From an uncultured Clostridia bacterium (GTDB taxonomy: Bacteria; Bacillota; Clostridia; Christensenellales; Borkfalkiaceae), in NCBI GenBank assembly GCA_947627125.1, contig CANQUY010000054.1, forward strand, positions 1 through 11,156: a stretch of 11,156 bases of DNA, given 5' to 3'. Below the pieces are notes generated by a model. That model did no database searches, was not told the DNA's origin, and saw nothing but the letters and a program-made list of their open reading frames with translations. Below, piece by piece: positions 6,435 through 11,156 of the stretch; within the stretch, counting starts at the first letter, position 1; the number at the start of each line of letters is the position of its first letter. The position numbers and the translations under genes were made by a program.

Positions 6435-6578
6435 ATCGCTGTACCTCCCGATATGAATTTTTTTGGAAGCCTTGACGTCCCTCTTCGGCCTCCCTGTGGG
6501 GTACGAGCTTTTCCGCCCGTACGATCTTTCATGAAAGATTCTCACAAAAAATGTTTCTTTCTTTCTCTTTCTGGCTTT

Positions 6579-6606
6579 AGTATAGCATAGATTTCCGATT
6601 TGTCAA
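6579..6606 (-). promoter_or_regulatory. Sigma-A promoter of the 374-nt RNA
   Basis: On the minus strand TTGACA (6601-6606), 16 bp and TATACT (6579-6584) form a near-consensus promoter with a TG extended -10 (TGCTATACT). It starts 35 bp past the stop codon of the XRE gene at 6642. Predicted start of transcription is near 6572. Confidence 0.75.
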
Positions 6607-6641
6607 TAGGTTTTGGAAAAATTTTTTGGGAAAAATTTTGC

Positions 6642-6854
6642 TCAATATTCTGCAATGCCGAGAATGTAGTCCGATTTGACGTCGAGCAACGCGCAGAGCT
6701 TGGCAAACGTGTCGAGCGCGGGAAAGACGTCCTTTTTCATATACTTCGACACCGTCTGCGCCGAAACGCCAATCCCCTTTGCGATCTCCTTTTGCTGGAT
6801 CCCGCTCGCCGCGATACACTCTCTGAGCCTCTGCTGAATGTCCTGAAGTTCCAT
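6642..6854 (-). CDS. Small XRE-family (Cro/C1-type) transcriptional regulator
   Basis: The 70-aa product is essentially a single HTH_3 DNA-binding domain: helix 1 (IQQRLRECIAASG), helix-turn-helix (QKEIAKGIGVSAQTVSKYMKK, about residues 20-40) and the closing helices FPALDTFAKLCALLDVKSDYILGI. No sensor or protease domain follows, as is typical of Cro-like or single-domain repressors. The ATG at 6854 is preceded by GGAGAG at good spacing. It is transcribed away from the + promoter at 6914-6942, which has two palindromic sites. This gene is the obvious candidate repressor for them (inferred from position only). Its own promoter is not clear; a weak TTGTCA (6913-6918 on the minus strand) has no good -10. 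No terminator is seen after it before the next promoter. Confidence 0.9.
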   Translation of the reverse strand: MELQDIQQRLRECIAASGIQQKEIAKGIGVSAQTVSKYMKKDVFPALDTFAKLCALLDVKSDYILGIAEY

Positions 6855-6889
6855 ATTTCTCTCCGAAATTTTATTTTTTCAAAAAAAAT

Positions 6890-6936
6890 ATCGCACAATG
6901 TACGATTTTTTGCTTGACAATCGTACATTATACGAT
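6890..6936. promoter_or_regulatory. Two 17-bp palindromic operators (ATCGTA-N5-TACGAT type)
   Basis: Site 1 is ATCGTA-CATTA-TACGAT at 6920-6936 and fills the spacer between the -35 and -10 boxes. Site 2 is ATCGCA-CAATG-TACGAT at 6890-6906, just upstream of the -35. They are 30 bp apart, about three helical turns, so bound dimers would face the same side. The outer halves also form a perfect 9-bp inverted repeat, ATGTACGAT (6898-6906) and ATCGTACAT (6920-6928). Confidence 0.75.
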
Positions 6937-6942
6937 TATAAT
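6914..6942 (+). promoter_or_regulatory. Perfect-consensus sigma-A promoter of the 121-nt RNA
   Basis: TTGACA (6914-6919), exactly 17 bp, and TATAAT (6937-6942) match the full consensus. Transcription should start near 6949. Such a strong promoter with an operator in its spacer implies tight repression with high output when released. Confidence 0.9.
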
Positions 6943-6948
6943 AGAGGT

Positions 6949-7069
6949 AACTTCTGCCGAAAAAGGGCGGAAGCAGGTAAATCGCAGAGAATCATGTCTT
7001 TCCCCCAAATAAAGTCATTTCGCACGGTTTACCCGTCCGCGGCACGCTCTTCGCCGCGGATGTTTTTTT
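6949..7069 (+). ncRNA. Candidate small regulatory RNA (about 121 nt)
   Basis: It is bounded by the consensus promoter and a strong terminator. Visible structure: 5' stem CTTCTGCC/GGCGGAAG (6951-6958/6966-6973); GGTAAA (6976-6981) pairing with TTTACC (7028-7033) to close a central domain; an inner stem (6994-7001/7011-7018, one mismatch) presenting a nine-base loop that begins CCCCC (7002-7006); and the terminator hairpin. Cytosine-rich unpaired loops are how known Bacillota sRNAs such as RsaE and FsrA reach Shine-Dalgarno sequences, so a trans-acting role is a reasonable inference. The only ATG (6994) opens a frame that runs through the terminator and lacks a good ribosome binding site, so coding is unlikely. 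I do not recognise it as a known RNA family. Confidence 0.65.
7034..7069 (+). terminator. Intrinsic terminator of the 121-nt RNA
   Basis: CGTCCGCGGC (7034-7043) pairs with GCCGCGGATG (7053-7062), 10 bp with one G-U pair, around a 9-nt loop. Seven T (7063-7069) follow directly. Confidence 0.9.
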
Positions 7070-7154
7070 GTAGAAACGGGGAACGACGGAGCACGGGATC
7101 CAATAGCGGCGTTCTGATTACGTCATGGTGAGCTCCGTCGAACCATCACCTTTT

Positions 7155-7417
7155 CTCAGCATGACGCCGCACCCACGCGAGCAGCCCCGCGTCATTCTGA
7201 GAACCGGAGCAGGACGAGAAAACGGGAACTAACCCGAAGAATCTCGCGGGACGGGTACGGACACAAAGCGGCGAGATGCTTCGGTGCAACCTTCGTTGAC
7301 TGCGTTTTACTCCCCTTCTCAGCATGACGCCGCACCCACGCGAGCAGCCCCGCGTCATTCTGAGAAACGGAGCAGGACGAGAGAACGGGGACTAACCCGA
7401 AGAATCTCGCGGGGCGG
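7155..7417. repeat. 163-bp tandem duplication of B and A repeat units
   Basis: CTCAGCATGACGCCGCACCC at 7155 recurs at 7318, offset 163. The order is end of subtype B (7155-7170), subtype A (7185-7250), full reversed subtype B (7268-7333), subtype A (7348-7414). The spacer CACGCGAGCAGC is also that of the 217-bp duplication at 5724. Between 7071 and 7155 I see nothing recognisable. No gene lies in 7071-7450. Confidence 0.85.
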
Positions 7418-7480
7418 TTGAGAACGATTGTGCGGTCGTTGCCCACCCCCCTACCCCCTCCTCGGGAGGGGGCATGGATG
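7342..7480. repeat. Direct repeat copy 1 flanking the XRE pair (about 139 bp)
   Basis: Starting at GAGCAGCCCCGCGTCATTCT it matches 8294-8433 at a constant offset of 952 with a few substitutions, plus one added C in the second copy. It spans a subtype A repeat, GGTTGAGAACGATTG, and the start of the CTCC/GGAGGGGGCATG palindromes. Confidence 0.85.
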
Positions 7481-7777
7481 CGTTCTGCTTTCCCCAAGGA
7501 GGGGGCATGGCTGCGTTCCGCTCTCCCCAAGGAGGGGGCACGGACTGCGTTCAGGCTCTCCACGAGGAGGGAGCTCGATCCCGAGAAGGGTATCCGCACT
7601 GACCTGCAAAAGATCCAGAATCCGAAGAAAAACAGTCATCGACGGCAGACGGCCGCTCCTGCAAATTTGAAACAACGTCGAAACCCTTATTCCCACGTTT
7701 TTGGCAAAAGCATACCTTAAGTAGCCCTTTTCCTTGATCAAACTTTCAAGCCGTTTTCCCATTCCTTCAATATCCAA
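7451..7777 (-). CDS. XRE-family regulator with a repeat-derived C-terminal tail
   Basis: Residues 1-70 form a HTH_3 domain (GKRLESLIKEKGYLRYAFAK...STLFQICRSGRLPS...DLLQVSADTLLGIEL), similar in layout to the divergent regulator at 7874. Residues 71-108 are unlike any regulator. They contain an 11-residue repeat, ERSPCPLLGES, GTQPCPLLGES and RTHPCPLPRRG. It is encoded by a roughly 33-bp tandem array of the GGAGGGGGCATGG intergenic repeat, read in the frame that lacks stops. The start is TTG at 7777, decided by AGAGGA (7784-7789) 6 nt upstream. An internal ATG at 7762 abuts its purine run. The promoter at 7810-7838 fits. The original C-terminus was probably lost to repeat insertion or expansion, so the protein may be altered in function. 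Confidence 0.8.
   Translation of the reverse strand: MDIEGMGKRLESLIKEKGYLRYAFAKNVGIRVSTLFQICRSGRLPSMTVFLRILDLLQVSADTLLGIELPPRGEPERSPCPLLGESGTQPCPLLGESRTHPCPLPRRG
7459..7575. repeat. Tandem array of about 33-bp GGAGGGGGCATGG palindromic units
   Basis: Units begin near 7459, 7491, 7524 and 7559 (spacings 32, 33 and 35). The core is TCCCCAAGGAGGGGGCATGG followed by CTGCGTTCCGCTC. The array lies inside the 3' end of the minus-strand XRE gene. A shorter form is at 8400-8460. Confidence 0.8.
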
Positions 7778-7791
7778 AATTGTTCCTCTGT

Positions 7792-7863
7792 TATAACTAT
7801 AATCGTTATATTATATAACAATTACGGTTATAAGTCAAGGAATTTATAACAAAATCTGTTATA
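7792..7863. promoter_or_regulatory. Three operators TATAAC-N7-GTTATA between divergent XRE genes
   Basis: The same 19-bp palindrome occurs at 7792-7810, 7814-7832 and 7845-7863. Start spacings are 22 and 31 bp, close to two and three helical turns. The first covers the region just downstream of the leftward -10. The second fills the leftward promoter spacer. The third overlaps the rightward extended -10. All six half-sites are exact. The ligand is presumably one or both neighbouring XRE proteins (inference). Confidence 0.85.
7810..7838 (-). promoter_or_regulatory. Sigma-A promoter of the tailed XRE gene
   Basis: On the minus strand TTGACT (7833-7838), 17 bp and TATAAT (7810-7815). The start of transcription is expected near 7803, giving a leader of about 25 nt that includes AGAGGA. 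Confidence 0.85.
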
Positions 7864-7865
7864 AT
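7857..7865 (+). promoter_or_regulatory. Extended -10 promoter of the rightward XRE gene
   Basis: TGTTATAAT is a perfect TG-N-TATAAT extended -10. No -35 match is found at 16-19 bp. Transcription would start near 7872, within 2-3 nt of the ATG at 7874. Confidence 0.55.
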
Positions 7866-7873
7866 TTTTGAAA

Positions 7874-8089
7874 ATGCTGAGCAATGAAGTCGGAAAAAGA
7901 TTAAAGGAAAGCCGAAAATACGCAGGATTTACGCAGCGGCAGGTGGCGGAGCGATTGGGAATGCTCCAGCCCTCCTATGCGCGTTACGAATCGGGCGTCC
8001 TCGAGCTGGACTATGAAAAGCTCATCTTTCTTTGCCGTCTGTTTCATGTTTCCGCAGATTATCTCCTCGGTTTGGACGAAACAATGTGA
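7874..8089 (+). CDS. Small XRE-family (Cro/C1-type) transcriptional regulator, probably leaderless
   Basis: The 71-aa single-domain HTH_3 protein reads GKRLKESRKYAGFTQRQVAERL, then the recognition-helix segment QPSYARYESG, then YEKLIFLCRLFHVSADYLLGL. The last motif is the common end of this domain. It is divergent from the tailed regulator with 96 bp between them and three operators in the gap. No Shine-Dalgarno precedes either in-frame start, TTG 7868 or ATG 7874. I prefer ATG because the TATAAT at 7860-7865 would start the mRNA almost on it. Autoregulation through the operator at 7845-7863 is likely. No terminator is visible downstream, where repeats begin within 20 bp. Confidence 0.9.
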   Translation: MLSNEVGKRLKESRKYAGFTQRQVAERLGMLQPSYARYESGVLELDYEKLIFLCRLFHVSADYLLGLDETM

Positions 8090-8102
8090 GCATTCCCTCC
8101 CG

Positions 8103-8266
8103 TGCGTTTTATGGGATCCTTCCCCTTCGGCTTCGCTCAGGGTCAGGATGAGCGGGCAGGGGCACGGGCTCCGTCCTCATCCCGAGCGTAGCGAGCGGAT
8201 CTCGTAAACTTACGGACTTCCGTTCTTAGAGCGAGATTCTCTCGCCCCTTGCGGGGCTCGGAATGA
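8103..8266. repeat. Repeats of subtypes C and E
   Basis: Subtype C lies at 8103-8155 (GCGTTTTATGGGATCCTT ... GGTCAGGATGAGCGGG). Subtype E lies at 8177-8203 (arms TCATCCCGAGC and GAGCGGATCTC). A reversed relative lies at 8233-8266 with GAGATTCT and GGAATGA arms around a GCCCC/GGGGC hairpin. No gene is seen between 8090 and 8510. Confidence 0.75.
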
Positions 8267-8293
8267 GGGAATAAGCTCCCGTTGGTTTCATGG

Positions 8294-8433
8294 GAGCAGC
8301 CCCGCGTCATTCTGAGAACCGGAGCAGGCCGAGAGAACGGGGACTAACCCGAAGAATCTCGCGGGGCGGTTGAGAACGATTGCGCGGTCGTTGCCCACCC
8401 CCCTACCCCCCTCCTCGGGAGGGGGCATGACTG
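8294..8433. repeat. Direct repeat copy 2 flanking the XRE pair
   Basis: Second copy of 7342-7480, offset 952. It contains a subtype A repeat at 8300-8366 and ends in the CCCCCTCCTCGGGAGGGGGC palindrome (8409-8428). Confidence 0.85.
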
Positions 8434-8469
8434 CGTTCCGCTCTCCCCAAGGAGTGGGCATAATACCAC

Positions 8470-8516
8470 AATTTTTCATTTTTCATTTTTCATTTTTAAT
8501 TTTTAATTATAAAATT
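8470..8516. repeat. TTTTTCA/TTTTTAA heptamer tract
   Basis: Three TTTTTCA-type units followed by TTTTTAA units run up to the pckG terminator. The tract at 10761-10796 has the same mixed TTTTTCA/TTTTTAA make-up. Confidence 0.75.
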
Positions 8517-8547
8517 CGCGGCTGCCGAGTCAGCAGCCGCGAATTTT
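8511..8547 (-). terminator. Intrinsic terminator of pckG, possibly bidirectional
   Basis: A perfect 15-bp stem, 8511-8525 with 8533-8547, has GC-rich core GCGGCTGC/GCAGCCGC, loop CGAGTCA, and A/T at the base on both sides. It begins directly after the pckG stop codon (8548-8550). Confidence 0.9.
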
Positions 8548-10314
8548 TTATGCTTCGCAGTTCTTTTTTAATGTTGCAAGGCTCTCGCGGAGCTCCTTCG
8601 GCAGTCTGTCGCCGAATTGCTCGTAGTAGCCCGCGATCTCGTCCGCTTCAGCAGACCAGCGCGCCTTATCCACATACAGGATCTTTTCGAGCGTTTCCCT
8701 GTCGTAGTCGAGCCCCTCGAGGTCGATATCCTTGGCATAGGGCACATAGCCGATCGCCGTTTCCTGCGCATCCACCGTGCCGTCGCAACGCTTTAAGATC
8801 CATTCGAGGACGCGCATGTTGTCCCCGAAGCCCGGCCAGAGGAACTCGCCGTTTTCGCCCTGACGGAACCAGTTGACGTTGAAGATCTTGGGCGGGTTCG
8901 CGATCTTCTTCCCCATCTCGATCCAATGGCCGAAGTAATCCGCCATGTGATAGCCGCAGAAGGGCTTCATCGCCATGGGGTCGTGTCTAAGCACACCGAC
9001 CGCGCCCGTGGCCGCCGCCGTCGTCTCCGAACTCATGATGGAGCCCACAAACACGCCGTGGTTCCAGTCGCGTGACTGATAGACGAGCGGTGTCGTCGTC
9101 GCCCTTCTGCCGCCGAAGATGATGGCGTCAAGGGGCACGCCCTCCTTGGAGTTGAACTTGTCGGAGAGGCAGGGGCAGCCCGTTGCTGGAGCGGTGAAGC
9201 GGGAATTCGGGTGAGCGGCCTTGGTACCCATGTCGGGCGTCCAAGGGTTGCCGAGCCAATCAATGAGCCGATCGGGAGCCTTCTTGGTGAGCCCCTCCCA
9301 CCACACGGTGTTGTCTGAAGGGTCGATGGCGACGTTCGTGAATATGGTTCCCTCTCTCGTTGCCGCAAGGGCGTTGGGGTTGGACTTTTCGTTGGTGCCG
9401 GGGGCGACGCCGAAGAAGCCGTTTTCGGGGTTCACCGCCCACAGCCTGCCGTCCGCACCCGGACGGATCCACGCGATATCGTCGCCGACCGTTTCGATCT
9501 TATATCCCTTTTCGAGATAGTGTTTGGGCGGAATGAGCATGGCGAGATTGGTCTTGCCGCAGGCGGAGGGGAACGCGGCGGCGACATATTTCTTGGTCCC
9601 GTCGGGGAAAGTCACACCCAAAATGAGCATGTGTTCTGCCATCCAGCCCTCTCTTCTGCCGAGGCAGGAGGCAATGCGGAGCGCGAAGCACTTCTTGCCG
9701 AGGAGCACGTTTCCGCCGTAGGCAGAGTTGACCGAAATGATGGTGTCGTCCTCGGGGAAGTGCATGATATAGCGTTTTTCGGGGTCCACGTCGCACTTGC
9801 AGTGGAAACCCTTGATGAAGTCGCCGTCCTTGCCCAAATAGTCGTAGCATTCTGTGCCCACCCTCGTCATGATGGCCATGTTGAGAACGACATAGATGGA
9901 GTCGGTGACCTCGATGCCGATTTTACTGAAGGGGGAACCGACGACGCCCATGGAATATGGAATGACGTACATCGTGCGGCCCTTCATCTTGCCGCGGGCG
10001 ATCTCCCCGCACATGTGGTAGGCCTCCACGGGGTCCATCCAATAGTTGATGGGGCCCGCGTCGTCCTTATTTTTACAGCAGATGAAGGTACGGGCCTCCA
10101 CGCGGGCGACGTCGTTTTCCGCCGTGCGGTGATAGTAGCACCCGGGGAGCTTCTCTTGGTTGAGTTTGATCATCTCGCCCGTCTTGACGGCCTCTTCACG
10201 GAGCGAGGCAAGCTGCTGTTCGCTGCCGTCGATCCATACGATCTCGTCGGGCTGGGCGAGCTCGGCGCTTTTCTTTACAAAGTCGAGAACTTTTTTGTTT
10301 TCGGTCAGTGCCAT
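8548..10314 (-). CDS. pckG: Phosphoenolpyruvate carboxykinase (GTP)
   Basis: The enzyme interconverts oxaloacetate plus GTP and PEP plus CO2 plus GDP (EC 4.1.1.32), linking the C4-acid pool with glycolysis. In anaerobes it often runs towards carboxylation. The 588-aa product carries the diagnostic GTP-class P-loop FPSACGKTN (248-256), the metal-binding GDDIAW (277-282), the segment FGGRRATTTPLVYQ (400-413) and a mobile-lid-like SSETTAAATGAVG near 427-439. The length is normal. The ATG at 10314 matches where family members begin (MALTENKKVLDFV), with AGGAGG 12 nt upstream. An in-frame ATG at 10362, with AAGGAG 10 nt upstream, would add MPFPLHKISIRRILST, so a second start is possible. It is monocistronic, with its own promoter and terminator. 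Confidence 0.97.
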   Translation of the reverse strand: MALTENKKVLDFVKKSAELAQPDEIVWIDGSEQQLASLREEAVKTGEMIKLNQEKLPGCYYHRTAENDVARVEARTFICCKNKDDAGPINYWMDPVEAYHMCGEIARGKMKGRTMYVIPYSMGVVGSPFSKIGIEVTDSIYVVLNMAIMTRVGTECYDYLGKDGDFIKGFHCKCDVDPEKRYIMHFPEDDTIISVNSAYGGNVLLGKKCFALRIASCLGRREGWMAEHMLILGVTFPDGTKKYVAAAFPSACGKTNLAMLIPPKHYLEKGYKIETVGDDIAWIRPGADGRLWAVNPENGFFGVAPGTNEKSNPNALAATREGTIFTNVAIDPSDNTVWWEGLTKKAPDRLIDWLGNPWTPDMGTKAAHPNSRFTAPATGCPCLSDKFNSKEGVPLDAIIFGGRRATTTPLVYQSRDWNHGVFVGSIMSSETTAAATGAVGVLRHDPMAMKPFCGYHMADYFGHWIEMGKKIANPPKIFNVNWFRQGENGEFLWPGFGDNMRVLEWILKRCDGTVDAQETAIGYVPYAKDIDLEGLDYDRETLEKILYVDKARWSAEADEIAGYYEQFGDRLPKELRESLATLKKNCEA

Positions 10315-10386
10315 GGTTGATAAAATCCTCCTGATTGATATCTTATGCAACGGAAAGGGCATAAGGCCCCTTCTCCTTCATTGTAT

Positions 10387-10415
10387 ATTATACCACAAAT
10401 TTTGCAGTTTGTAAA
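10387..10415 (-). promoter_or_regulatory. Sigma-A promoter of pckG
   Basis: On the minus strand TTTACA (10410-10415), 17 bp and TATAAT (10387-10392). Start of transcription is expected near 10380, giving a leader of about 65 nt. The leader contains AAGGG/CCCTT arms near 10357-10373, which could fold over the upstream ATG at 10362. Confidence 0.85.
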
Positions 10416-10451
10416 CGAAATCAATAAATTCACATTGGAAAATGTGGGAGG

Positions 10452-10745
10452 GCGTGATTGAGAATGATAGTAGGACGAGAGAACGGGACTTGACCCGCCC
10501 CGCGTCATTCTGAGAAACGGACGTTGGACGAAGTCCGAGGAATTGACCCGAAGAATCTCGCGGGGCCTACGCAGACTACTTAAGCGGCGAGATGCTTCGA
10601 TACGGCTTTCGCAGACTGCGTCGTGCTCCCCTTCTCAGCATGACGCCGCTTTACGGGCCTCCGTGCGTTTTATGGGGTCCTTCCCCTTCCGCTACGCTTA
10701 GGATGAGCGGGCAGGGCAGGGTGACGCGCATGACGCCGCTTTACG
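10452..10745. repeat. Repeat block: partial A, A, reversed B, C
   Basis: A partial subtype A lies at 10452-10497, whose interior GATAGTAGGACGAGAGAACG matches the copy at the window start. A full A lies at 10498-10565, a reversed B at 10584-10649 and a C at 10663-10711. ATGACGCCGCTTTACGG occurs twice, near 10640 and 10730. No gene lies between 10420 and 10810. Confidence 0.85.
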
Positions 10746-10760
10746 GACTCCCGTTCGCTC

Positions 10761-10796
10761 AATTTTTCATTTTTCATTTTTAATTTTCAATTTCAA
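10761..10796. repeat. TTTTTCA/TTTTTAA tract before the gerA-like gene
   Basis: ATTTTTCATTTTTCATTTTT and following bases form a short A/T heptamer tract ending about 15 bp before the ATG at 10811. It therefore occupies the place where a promoter would normally sit. Confidence 0.7.
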
Positions 10797-10810
10797 CACA
10801 TACTCTTCGT

Positions 10811-11156
10811 ATGAAAAACATTTCGGGCAATCTCAAGCGGGATACGGACGCGCTCAAAAAGCTCCTTCCCGCCGAGGACATCCTCACCTTTGACTTCCTC
10901 TCAAAGGACGGCCTCGCCTTTACCGTGGTCTATGCCGATCCCATCACCGACAAGGACCTTCTCGGCGATCAGGTCATTCGCCCTCTTCTGCGCTATGAAG
11001 GCGAAAAAACCGCACTTATGATTCAAAAAAGCATTCTCTCCCCCGAGGTCCGTCTGCAGAAGGAACTCGAAAAGCTGGCGGAGGAAGTGCTTGCGGGGAA
11101 CCCCGTGCTCCTGTGGGAGGGCATGGACGAAGCCGTCGTCGCGGGCACCAAAAAGG
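10811..11156 (+). CDS. GerA-family spore germination protein, N-terminal part (runs off the window)
   Basis: An open frame of 115 codons has no stop before the window edge. It begins MKNISGNLKRDTDALKKLLP and continues with a pattern (DILTFDF...VVYADPITDKDLLGDQVIRPLL) typical of the soluble N-terminal domain of GerAA/GerKA/SpoVAF-type subunits. In germinant receptors this A subunit sits in the spore inner membrane with B and C partners, and the frame would be expected to continue into membrane helices to the right. Such genes are normally sigma-G dependent. I see no Shine-Dalgarno before the ATG and only a weak CATACTC that could be a -10. Family assignment is good; which receptor it belongs to cannot be told. 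Confidence 0.8.
   Translation, partial: MKNISGNLKRDTDALKKLLPAEDILTFDFLSKDGLAFTVVYADPITDKDLLGDQVIRPLLRYEGEKTALMIQKSILSPEVRLQKELEKLAEEVLAGNPVLLWEGMDEAVVAGTKK

Larger units (their letters stand above)
6199..6572 (-). ncRNA. Candidate structured RNA of about 374 nt with two tiny ORFs
   Basis: A minus-strand transcription unit is bounded by a strong promoter (6579-6606) and an intrinsic terminator (6199-6234). Visible helices, in transcript order, are: ATCTTTCATGAAAGAT palindrome (6524-6539); 8-bp stem 6515-6522/6501-6508 with loop GGAAAA; 7-bp stem 6487-6493/6465-6471; 7-bp stem 6449-6455/6432-6438, whose loop exposes GGAGG; GCGGC/GCCGC (6332-6336/6318-6322); and GGGCC/GGCCC (6311-6315/6302-6306). 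It does not resemble tmRNA, RNase P RNA, 6S or SRP RNA: I find none of their signature sequences. No gene lies downstream before spoIIE, 650 bp away, so it looks free-standing rather than a leader. Its function is unknown. Confidence 0.5.

Noticed and set aside
6199..6572. tmRNA, RNase P RNA or 6S RNA
   Set aside because: The GAGGAAAAGTC near 6288 recalls the RNase P core, but it is at the wrong end and no other conserved block is present. No tRNA-like end or tag frame is seen.
7002..7007. Pairing of the small RNA C-loop with GGGGAA in mini-ORF 1
   Set aside because: Only six base pairs can form. That is expected by chance between a C-rich and a G-rich RNA.
6898..7131. 77-codon + strand ORF across the promoter and small RNA
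   Set aside because: It begins upstream of the transcription start and crosses the terminator at 7034-7069. There is no convincing ribosome binding site.
7144..7417. CRISPR-like array of regularly spaced repeats
   Set aside because: The units are 60-70-bp inverted elements alternating in orientation, with conserved spacers and no cas genes. They are not a CRISPR array.
7155..8433. Insertion sequence or prophage
   Set aside because: No transposase, integrase or phage structural gene is present. Only repressor-type regulators and repeats are visible.

Overview
The window comes from a GC-rich, endospore-forming Bacillota, most likely class Clostridia and possibly Christensenellales-like (inference). 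The evidence is three sporulation or germination genes (a SipL-type DUF3794/LysM coat protein, spoIIE and the start of a gerA-family receptor gene), a Veg protein and a GTP-type PEP carboxykinase. Sigma-A promoters and AGGAGG-type ribosome binding sites are typical of Bacillota.

Layout. 1-310: repeats and hairpins, no gene. 316-1782 (-): sipL-like gene. 1902-2141 (+): veg-like gene, divergent from it. 2243-2770 (+): small unknown membrane protein, closed by a textbook terminator. 2800-3220: repeat-filled gap. 3225-5498 (-): spoIIE. 5500-8510: a 3-kb stretch without ordinary metabolic genes. It is packed with short palindromic repeats, and two compact regulatory islands are embedded in them. 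8548-10314 (-): pckG with its own promoter and terminator. 10420-10800: repeats again. 10811-end (+): 5' part of a gerA-family gene, cut by the window edge.

Island 1 (6199-7070) holds a 70-aa XRE repressor gene. It is flanked by two apparent stand-alone transcription units with near-consensus promoters and intrinsic terminators. One is a short structured + strand RNA of about 121 nt whose perfect TTGACA-N17-TATAAT promoter carries a palindromic operator inside its spacer. The other is a minus-strand RNA of about 374 nt carrying two tiny ORFs with very strong ribosome binding sites.

Island 2 (7451-8089) has two divergent XRE genes separated by 96 bp that hold three copies of one 19-bp operator, TATAAC-N7-GTTATA. 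The arrangement resembles a phage immunity switch. One gene looks leaderless. The other runs into a repeat array that gives it an 11-residue repeated tail. The two copies of a ~139-bp direct repeat lie 952 bp apart and flank island 2.

The intergenic repeats belong to one palindromic family. Its arms differ at a single position in a compensating way between subtypes (T:A, G:C and C:G), and they have been amplified by tandem duplications of 217 and 163 bp. Many short ORFs in these gaps are translations of repeats and are not listed as genes. The islands, with their operators and two candidate RNAs, are the most unusual content here. No search was run, so novelty is unproven.
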